In this document: one piece after another, positions 58,057-64,000 of the stretch
How the letters are laid out: each line of letters opens with the position of its first letter
How positions within the stretch are numbered: position 1 is the first letter of the stretch
Origin: CAWBUW01 sp963792075
GTDB lineage: Bacteria; Chloroflexota; Anaerolineae; Anaerolineales; UBA4823
Direction: 5' to 3'
Length of the DNA stretch: 64,000 bases
Assembly (NCBI GenBank): GCA_963792075.1
Contig: CAWBUW010000012.1
Location: 1,488,001-1,552,000, forward strand
The notes under the pieces: model-generated
Seen by the model: only the letters and a program-made list of their open reading frames with translations
Told to the model about the DNA's origin: nothing
The model's database searches: none
Made by a program: the position numbers and the translations under genes

Positions 58057-58769
58057 GGCAGCTTCTCTCGCGAAAGAACGTATTCCAACACTTTGACCGG
58101 GAACTGGCGGCCGATCACGGCGGCGACCCGCAGCGTATGTTTGACCTCGTCGGGCAGGCGGTCGATGTGCGCCATCAGCAGGCCCTGTAAGTTGTCTGGG
58201 ATATCAATTTCCCGTATGCTGGCGCCGGTAACCCAATGCCCTTCTTTTTGGACGATGACGCCGCGCTCGATGAGCATCCGGATGACTTCCTCTACGAAGA
58301 AAGGATTACCCTCTGCTTTACGCAGGATCATATGGCGGATCTGTTCGGGCAGGGCTTCTATTTCGAGTAAAAAGCTGACAAGCTGCTGGCTTTCTGCCTC
58401 GGTCAGCGCATCCAGGGTAATTTCCGTCAGGCGATTGCTCAATTCCTGGCGAATCGCCTGCACCAGCCGCCACCCGTGTGTGTCGCGTTCAGGGCGCATC
58501 ACCAGGCAGAGCAGGATACGTTCGGTGGTCACCAGGTCGGTAAGGTTGGACAGCAGGTCAGATGAAGTGGCATCCGCCCAATGCACATCTTCCATGATGA
58601 TGGTCAACGGTTGGCGGGCGGCCAGCGCCTGGAACAGGTGGCGCAGGGCGGCCTGTACCTGGTTTTGCAGCGTCTGGGGGTCCAGCATATGGGCACGTTC
58701 AGCCGCCTCCCCCTCCAGGTGCAGCGAGAGGAGCTGCCCCAGGTAGGGGTAGACATCCATCAAGCCCAC
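58053..58769 (-). CDS. Signalling giant, AAA-domain middle fragment
   Basis: This 238-residue frame covers the second half of the AAA ATPase: PLTIIMEDVHWADATSSDLLSNL is the Walker B region of LuxR/adenylate-cyclase-type AAA domains, and DIPDNLQGLLMAHIDRLPDEVKHTLRVAAVIGRQF the following helical domain. Both ends are frameshift junctions: the upstream part runs in another frame through ELLKMRTSRSMAWA, while this frame reads DAHVSIDGVGLMDVYPYLG across the same bases, and downstream it stops at REKLP where the next frame takes over. The true protein continues across both points. Confidence 0.8.
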   Translation of the reverse strand: MGLMDVYPYLGQLLSLHLEGEAAERAHMLDPQTLQNQVQAALRHLFQALAARQPLTIIMEDVHWADATSSDLLSNLTDLVTTERILLCLVMRPERDTHGWRLVQAIRQELSNRLTEITLDALTEAESQQLVSFLLEIEALPEQIRHMILRKAEGNPFFVEEVIRMLIERGVIVQKEGHWVTGASIREIDIPDNLQGLLMAHIDRLPDEVKHTLRVAAVIGRQFPVKVLEYVLSREKLP

Positions 58770-59704
58770 GCCATCGATCGAGACGTGCGCATCTTTAAAA
58801 GCTCTTCCAGCAGGCTGGATAAAGCCAGGCGGGTTTCTATCTCGCTGGCAGTTGGCGGGAGATTCAGCACAGAATAGATCAGCGAAATAATCAGGTGATA
58901 AGGGATGCCCTGTCCATAGGAGAGGCAGCGTCCTTCAACCCAGCGGATGGGTTGGGCGGCTGTCCGGGTAGGAACCGCATTCTTCCATTCGCTGATCAGG
59001 CGGGTTTTACCCAGACCTGGCTCTCCCGTCACCAATGCGGCGCGGCCCAGGCCGATCTGGAGCAGTTGGCTGAGCTGGAGCAGAGCGTCCAATTCGGCTT
59101 TGCGGCCGACCATGGGGGATTGCAGCCCACTCAGGCCGCGCGCCGGTCCGGGCGTGGCGGAGGGTTGGTCAACGCGGTAAATATGCACCGGGCTGGACAT
59201 GCCTGGCGCCGAGACCACGCCCAGGTCGGAGCAGTCGAAGAAAGGTGCGATGAAACGGTACGTGTCTTCCGAGATCAGCACGGTCATGGGCACCTTGGCC
59301 GCTTCCAGTTGCGCAGCCAGGTTGACCGTGCCGCCCAGGGCGGAATAAGCGTACTTCAGGTCGCTGCCGATCGGGCCGAGGGTGACCGGGCCTGTGCTCA
59401 GGCTGATACGCACCGCAAACTCCAGCCCATGCTCGGCCAGGTGGTACAGAGTGCTGGCTTCCTGGGCGAAGCGGTGGGCCGCTTGCAGCAGCTCCAGCGC
59501 GGCGCGCACCGCGCGGACGGGATCATCTTCGTGGGCGATGGGTGCGCCAAAGAAAACCAGCAGTTCATCATCCTGGAAATGGGCGATGGTGCCCTCGTAA
59601 CGGTAGACAATGGGGTAGGCAAAATCGAGCATGGCGCCCAGGAGATTGTTGAACGCCTGAGGGCCGATTTTTGCCAGGATGGCGCTGGAACGCACAACAT
59701 CCAC
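58760..59704 (-). CDS. Signalling giant, class III adenylate/guanylate cyclase and AAA start
   Basis: This frame carries the class III nucleotide cyclase catalytic domain; translation really enters from about 59775 with ERRTVTAIYVDVVRSS, the metal-binding start of the fold. FQDDELLVFFGAP, ALGGTVNLAAQLEA and ISEDTYRF follow. After that an AAA domain starts with PMVGRKAELDALLQL and a Walker A GEPGLGKTRLISEW. The frame ends in MRTSRSMAWA, which is out of phase; a T is probably missing in the TTTTAAA run near 58795. Whether the product makes cAMP or cGMP is not certain. Confidence 0.85.
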   Translation of the reverse strand: MDVVRSSAILAKIGPQAFNNLLGAMLDFAYPIVYRYEGTIAHFQDDELLVFFGAPIAHEDDPVRAVRAALELLQAAHRFAQEASTLYHLAEHGLEFAVRISLSTGPVTLGPIGSDLKYAYSALGGTVNLAAQLEAAKVPMTVLISEDTYRFIAPFFDCSDLGVVSAPGMSSPVHIYRVDQPSATPGPARGLSGLQSPMVGRKAELDALLQLSQLLQIGLGRAALVTGEPGLGKTRLISEWKNAVPTRTAAQPIRWVEGRCLSYGQGIPYHLIISLIYSVLNLPPTASEIETRLALSSLLEELLKMRTSRSMAWA

Positions 59705-59763
59705 GTAAATCGCGGTGACGGTGCGTCGCTCCCCGCTCAGGTGCGCCGCGGCGCGTGCTTTCT

Positions 59764-59910
59764 CTACCAGGGGGGCGGCGCGGCAGCCGCCAGGCGCGCG
59801 TGTTGAGCCTGGTCGGCCGAGGAGCTCTGTTTGACCGCTTGGCCGCAGTTCATACAGAAGCGCGCCCCGCTGGGCAATTCAGTCTGGCAGTGTGGACAGA
59901 GTAAGATCAT
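59764..59910 (-). CDS. Signalling giant, N-terminal zinc ribbon fragment
   Basis: From ATG 59910 the frame gives CPHCQTELPSGARFCMNCGQ, a four-Cys zinc ribbon that often opens adenylate-cyclase/AAA/TPR proteins, then ends at a stop after LAAAAPPPW. The cyclase continues in the next frame from PLVEKARAAAHLSGERRTV. A run of six C (59770-59775, as G on the plus strand) marks the probable one-base loss. Repaired, the whole gene spans 55546-59910 and encodes about 1455 residues. Confidence 0.75.
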   Translation of the reverse strand: MILLCPHCQTELPSGARFCMNCGQAVKQSSSADQAQHARLAAAAPPPW

Positions 59911-59976
59911 CGAAGAATCAGTATATCATAACTCGCCTGGTTGAATCCTGATATAATCCTGCAATTGGGGTGTTGG

Positions 59977-60091
59977 GGTTGTCCAAAAAGACGAAAACAA
60001 GGAGAAAATATACGCACCTGTGGGGGTGGTGCGAAGCACCACCCCCACAGGTGCGTATAAATTTTCTTCCTTTGTTTCTTTTTGGACAGCC
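59977..60091. mobile_element. Intact 115-bp hairpin element (MITE-like)
   Basis: Ends GGTTGTCCAAAAAGACG and CTTTTTGGACAGCC, perfect inner hairpin 60011-60032 with 60036-60057 (GAA loop). ATTGGGGTGTTG (59964-59975) and CAACACCCCAAT (60093-60104) around it form an independent perfect palindrome that the element splits at its centre. Confidence 0.87.
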
Positions 60092-60133
60092 TCAACACCC
60101 CAATCTTTTCAAGAAAGACGGGTGCTGTCCAAG

Positions 60134-61357
60134 ATGTCGACTCAGAAGAATACAAGCAGCCTGGCGTGGATCGTGGGCAAGGGGAGCGTGATGCTGGGAC
60201 TGCTCTTCCTGGCGATCGAGTTCTTCGATGAGTTGGATTTTGCCGTGCGCGGGACAGCGCTGCCCTCCATCCGCGAAGATTTAGGGCTGACCTATGCCCA
60301 GGTAGGGCTGCTGCTGGGACTGCCGCACGTGTTTGGCGCGGCAGTGGAATGGCTGCTGATGCTGCTGGGCGATACAGCGCTGCGCAAGCGTTTAATTGTG
60401 GGCGGGGGTGTGCTGATTGCGCTGGCGCTGCTGGGGATCGCTGCGGCGACTTCCTTCCCACCCGTGCTGCTGGCCTGGGTGATCAGCTTTCCCGCCAGCG
60501 GTGCATTCGTGACCCTTTCGCAGGCAACACTGATGGACCTGAACCCGGGCCGTGAGGCGCAGATGATGGCGCGCTGGACCTTTTCCGGCTCGCTGGCCAA
60601 TTTTGTCGGGCCGCTGCTGCTGGCCGGCGGGTTTGCGCTCGCCTGGGGCTGGCACTGGGCGTTCTGGCTGCTGGCAGGGCTGGCGGTGGGGCTGGCATTT
60701 TTGGTCTGGCGCAGCGCACTGCCCTTACCCGGTCACCCGGCTGCGTCGGCAGCCCAAGATAACTCGAGCGTACTGCGGGTAAGCCGGGAGCTGCTGCGAG
60801 GCCTGTGGGATGCGCTGCGCAGCCCGCGCCTGCTGCTGTTGATCCTGCTCTTGCAGTTGGCAGATTTATTGATGGATGTGCTGACCGGCTACCTGCCACT
60901 CTATTACACGGATATTATGAGGTTAAATCAGACCCAGGTCGCGCTGCTGTTGAGTGTCACGATGCTTGCCAGCCTGGCCTCAGATGCGCTGCTGATCCCG
61001 CTGTTGGAGAAGTTCGATGGCCGTAGAGTGGTGCGGCTGTCGGCGCTGGTAGTGGGGGCGCTCTATGCAGGGTTTCTGTTGGCGCCCTGGGTGGCCGTGC
61101 AGATCGGCCTGGTGCTGCTGGTCAAGTTGCTCACCCTGGGCTGGTATTCGGTGCTGCAGGGCGAAGCCTATGCGGCTGTGCCCGGGCGCTCAGGTACAGT
61201 CATGGCGCTCAACTCGTTCGGCAGCCTGTTGGGTGGGGTCTTCCCCTGGCTGGTGGGGGTGGTAGCTGGACAAGTTGGCCTGCGCCCGGCGATGTGGCTG
61301 CTGCTGCTGGGGCCTCTGAGCTTGCTGGTGCTGCTGCCGGGAAAACAGGCGAAATAA
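60134..61357 (+). CDS. MFS transporter
   Basis: A 407-residue carrier from ATG 60134; the in-frame sequence further upstream is the mobile hairpin and cannot be its N-terminus. Twelve hydrophobic segments start at SVMLGLLFLAIEFFDELDFAV. The two halves are separated by a polar loop (PGHPAASAAQDNSSVLRVSREL). It does not show the classical motif A, so the subfamily is unclear. A TATAAT at 59952-59957, upstream of the mobile element, is the only promoter seen. Confidence 0.83.
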   Translation: MSTQKNTSSLAWIVGKGSVMLGLLFLAIEFFDELDFAVRGTALPSIREDLGLTYAQVGLLLGLPHVFGAAVEWLLMLLGDTALRKRLIVGGGVLIALALLGIAAATSFPPVLLAWVISFPASGAFVTLSQATLMDLNPGREAQMMARWTFSGSLANFVGPLLLAGGFALAWGWHWAFWLLAGLAVGLAFLVWRSALPLPGHPAASAAQDNSSVLRVSRELLRGLWDALRSPRLLLLILLLQLADLLMDVLTGYLPLYYTDIMRLNQTQVALLLSVTMLASLASDALLIPLLEKFDGRRVVRLSALVVGALYAGFLLAPWVAVQIGLVLLVKLLTLGWYSVLQGEAYAAVPGRSGTVMALNSFGSLLGGVFPWLVGVVAGQVGLRPAMWLLLLGPLSLLVLLPGKQAK

Positions 61358-61459
61358 TATAATCTAACTCTGGCTCTTCGTTGAACCCATATTCTGTATT
61401 TTTGCTCCTTATGTTACAATCTTTTTGAGATCTATAGAATTCCCACATTGGAGGTTACT

Positions 61460-62332
61460 ATGCGTGATCTTGAAAAGGAAATCCTGGAGCTGGTCCGCTT
61501 CACGTCTACAAACCTGCCACCGGATGTGGAAAAAGCGCTGCGGCGGGCTGTGGAAGATGAAGAGCCAGGCAGCGCGGCGCGCGGCGCGCTGGAGACGATC
61601 ATCCAGAACGTGGAGCTGTCCCGCGCCCAATCCACCCCGATCTGTCAGGATACGGGAACGCCGCTTTTCTACGTGCATTATCCCGAAGGTTGGAGCACGC
61701 GCCGCATGCGCCAGATGATCGAGGCGGCGGTGGTGCAGGCGACCAAGCTTTCGTATCTCCGGCCCAATTCGGTAAATGCGATTTCAGGCGAGAACAGCGG
61801 CAATAACCTGGGCGACCATCATTTCCCCACCATCCATTTTGAAGAGGTGGAAGGGGATACTCTGACCATCGAGCTGATGCTCAAGGGTGGCGGCTGCGAG
61901 AACGTGGGCGCTCAGTACTCGCTGCCAAACTCAGCCTTGGGCGCCGGGCGCGACCTGGCCGGGGTACGCAAAGTGGCCCTGGACGCGGTGTACAAAGCCC
62001 AGGGCCAGGGCTGCGCTCCCGGCATCCTGGGCATTGCCATTGGCGGTGACCGCGGCTCCTCCTATTTAGCTTCGAAGGAAGTGCTGCTGCGCAAGTTGGG
62101 CGAAGGCAATGCAGACCCCAACCTGGCGGCGATGGAAGAACGCCTGACCGGAGAAGCCAACCAGATGGGGATTGGGCCGATGGGCTTTGGCGGCAAGACC
62201 ACGGTGTTGGGCACACGCATTGTGGGGATGTACCGCCTGCCGGCCAGTTTCTTTGTCTCCATATCCTATATGTGTTGGGCATATCGCCGGCGAAAAATGA
62301 CCGTGCAGGGCGAACAGGTCCGCTACGAATAA
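61460..62332 (+). CDS. Class I fumarate hydratase, alpha subunit
   Basis: A 290-residue subunit of a two-subunit iron-sulphur fumarase (or L-tartrate dehydratase TtdA relative). Start ATG 61460 with GGAGG six bases upstream. The 4Fe-4S ligands are C62 in ICQDTGTPLF, C185 in GCAPGILGIAIGGDRG and C272 in SYMCWAYRR. The beta subunit gene follows after 15 bases. The pair interconverts fumarate and malate in the TCA cycle or a related route. TACAAT at 61415-61420 may be the -10. Confidence 0.92.
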   Translation: MRDLEKEILELVRFTSTNLPPDVEKALRRAVEDEEPGSAARGALETIIQNVELSRAQSTPICQDTGTPLFYVHYPEGWSTRRMRQMIEAAVVQATKLSYLRPNSVNAISGENSGNNLGDHHFPTIHFEEVEGDTLTIELMLKGGGCENVGAQYSLPNSALGAGRDLAGVRKVALDAVYKAQGQGCAPGILGIAIGGDRGSSYLASKEVLLRKLGEGNADPNLAAMEERLTGEANQMGIGPMGFGGKTTVLGTRIVGMYRLPASFFVSISYMCWAYRRRKMTVQGEQVRYE

Positions 62333-62347
62333 CTGGAGGAGAAAGCC

Positions 62348-62971
62348 ATGCGCGAAATAACATTACCTGTCAGTGATGATGCAATCCGCAGCCTGAAAGT
62401 CGGCGATCCGGTCTCTTTGACCGGCGTGATGGTGACAGGCCGCGATACAGTCCACAAGTGGATGGCAGATACCTTTATCAAGAAGACGCGTCCGTCGCAG
62501 GGCGATGACATGCAGGTGTACGAGGCGCTTAAGCCGCTGCTGGAAGGCAGCGTGATCTACCACTGTGGCCCGGTTGTGGCCGGCCTGGATACCAAAGATT
62601 ACCGCTTTGTCGCGGCCGGTCCTACCACCAGCATCCGTGAAGAACCTTACCAGGGGGACGTGATGCGCCATTTCAAGCTCAAGGGCGTGATTGGGAAAGG
62701 TGGGATGGGCGCTAAGACGCTGGCGGCCTGCCAGGAGGTGCCGGGGGTGTACTTCCATGCCATCGGCGGGGCGGCCTCGCTGATTGCCCAACGGGTGGTA
62801 AAAGTGCTGGGTGTCTATAAATTGGAATTCGGTGTTCCGGAAGCGCTGTGGGTGATCCAGGTCAAGGAATTCCCGGTGGTGGTCACGATGGACTCTCACG
62901 GGGGCAGCTTGCACGCGGATGTGGAAAAGAAGTCGAAGGCGGTGCTGGACGAACTGCTGGTGAAAGCCTGA
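62348..62971 (+). CDS. Class I fumarate hydratase, beta subunit
   Basis: A 207-residue swivelling subunit: DAIRSLKVGDPVSLTGVMVTGRDTVHKWM at the start, VIYHCGPVVAG, AAGPTTSIREEPYQGDVMRHFKLKGVIGKGGMG and FPVVVTMDSHGGSLH are standard. It binds substrate together with the alpha subunit's cluster. GGAGG precedes the ATG. The next gene starts two bases after its stop. Confidence 0.93.
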   Translation: MREITLPVSDDAIRSLKVGDPVSLTGVMVTGRDTVHKWMADTFIKKTRPSQGDDMQVYEALKPLLEGSVIYHCGPVVAGLDTKDYRFVAAGPTTSIREEPYQGDVMRHFKLKGVIGKGGMGAKTLAACQEVPGVYFHAIGGAASLIAQRVVKVLGVYKLEFGVPEALWVIQVKEFPVVVTMDSHGGSLHADVEKKSKAVLDELLVKA

Positions 62972-62972
62972 G

Positions 62973-63780
62973 ATGAATCCGAGCGCGCCGGCTGGCGGCC
63001 ACATTGGGGTGGACGCGTCACAGCACCTACCTGCTGAGCGCATTCCTGCTCACAGTGTTCTTGATCGCCTATATCTGGTGGCCGCTTGCCGCAGACGCTT
63101 TAGCCTACTTCAAGGGCAGCCAGCCCTGGTGGCTGGACCTGTTGTATTTCGATTGGCTGCTGGTGGGCATCTTCCTGGTCATGTCGTTCTTGATCATGGC
63201 GCGGGCGGATTTACGCGTGGATGCACGTATTGTCTTCGTGGGCGCCCTGGGCGGCCTGGTGATCGAAGGCTGGGGCACGCAAACGAACTTGTGGACCTAT
63301 TACACCCTGGAGCGCCCACCGCTGTGGATCATCCCCGCCTGGCCCATCGCCAGCCTGGCTATCGACCGGTTGGAAAGACTGCTGCAGTATGCGCTGCAGC
63401 ACAAGCTGGGTCTTCCGCAGGCCGGGTTGGACCAGGCTTTTCGTGGGATCTACTGGTTGGTCTTTGGAGGGTTCTACGCCCTGATGCTTGTCTTCGTGGC
63501 GCCCACTTTCGATAAATCCTTGACGCTGGCGGCGCTGCTGTTATGCGCGCTGCTGATCCTCAGCCCAACCGATCATAGGATGGCCGTGCTGACCTTCATC
63601 GCTGGCGCCGGGCTGGGCTATTACCTGGAGTTATGGGGCACGACACGCCAGTGCTGGACCTATTACACGCTGCAGACGCCGCCACTCTTTGCCGTGCTGG
63701 CGCACGGCATGGCTGCCGTGGCTTTTTGGCGCAGCGGGTTGGTGCTGGAGAGAATTCTTCAGCGCTGGAAAGGCAAATAA
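62973..63780 (+). CDS. Membrane protein with internal duplication (start uncertain)
   Basis: Two starts are possible. TTG 63004 gives 258 residues (GWTRHSTYLLSAFLLTVFLIA). ATG 62973, two bases after the fumarase stop, begins in a different frame (MNPSAPAGGHIG) and would need one G fewer in GGGG at 63006-63009 to join it. Eight or so membrane segments are seen. The halves repeat a loop: EGWGTQTNLWTYYTLERPPLW (about 97) and ELWGTTRQCWTYYTLQTPPLF (about 211), so an ancient duplication is likely. I recognise no function. The methylase gene follows directly. Confidence 0.65.

Positions 63781-64000
<220 letters not shown>

Noticed and set aside
60020..60133. An N-terminal extension of the MFS gene starting at 60020
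   Set aside because: Those codons are the mobile hairpin element read through by chance. The MFS fold starts after ATG 60134.

Overview
The window looks like a chromosomal segment of a Gram-negative-like or monoderm environmental bacterium, most likely a member of the Chloroflexota (Anaerolineae type). This is inference from gene style: a moderately high GC content judged by eye, a DUF5667 protein, many NarL-type two-component systems, large DUF11-like surface proteins, a secreted propeller ending in a YLPL-type tail, a two-subunit class I fumarase and a CcrM-like methylase at the right edge. No rRNA, tRNA, CRISPR or phage genes were seen.

Layout. 1-7.9 kb: the 5' part of an STT3-like membrane glycosyltransferase, a DUF5667 protein with an Asn/Asp-rich tail, and two NarL-type kinase/regulator pairs (the second kinase is frameshifted). 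7.9-16.9 kb: a structured leader RNA with an intrinsic terminator, a 2174-residue repeat surface protein, and three small secreted or lipoprotein genes in the same direction. 17-24.6 kb: an MFS carrier, a PMT-like membrane glycosyltransferase, a frameshifted fructosamine-kinase-like gene, a RAYT (REP-associated tyrosine transposase) carrying a REP-like palindrome in its own coding sequence, a beta-helix lipoprotein and a Mut7-C RNase. 24.7-32.9 kb: a translationally coupled two-gene amine/amino-acid dehydrogenase (sarcosine-oxidase-like), a golvesin-DUF1906-propeller protein, a membrane protein, a HAD phosphatase and a methyltransferase. 33-37 kb: two GNAT acetyltransferases (the second carries an in-frame mobile-element insertion), a radical SAM/SPASM protein, a zinc protein and a GT4 glycosyltransferase. 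37-39.8 kb: an ECF sigma factor with a TolB-like membrane partner. 39.8-44.7 kb: a lower-GC accessory stretch (P-loop kinase, nitrilase, PadR and TetR regulators with membrane genes, and a decayed duplicate of the TolB-like gene's end). 44.7-51.3 kb: XRE protein, GT4, a propeller/zinc-ribbon membrane protein, an amidase and an MFS carrier. 51.3-55.5 kb: an iron locus fur-feoB-zinc ribbon-feoA with a Fur-type operator, then a CDF metal exporter. 55.5-59.9 kb: one very large zinc-ribbon/adenylate-cyclase/AAA/TPR/PP2C signalling gene broken by three single-base frameshifts. 60-64 kb: MFS, fumarase alpha and beta, a membrane protein and the start of a CcrM-like DNA methylase.

The most unusual signal is not a gene. 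Almost every gap between transcription units holds a long, often perfect hairpin (17-24 bp arms). Several are clearly mobile: a 115-bp element with GGCTGTCCAAAAAG-type terminal inverted repeats is found twice intact and once truncated, and both intact copies sit in the middle of another, unrelated palindrome. The inner hairpins of this family vary between copies with matching changes in both arms. A second, 105-bp element occurs twice with apparent target-site duplications. A third, 227-bp hairpin-rich insertion interrupts a GNAT gene in frame, flanked by a 7-bp direct repeat whose collapse restores the expected C-terminus.

At least seven single-base frameshifts occur in otherwise intact genes. 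They may be assembly errors (several lie at homopolymers) or genuine decay, so the affected products are described both as broken and as the likely intact ancestor.
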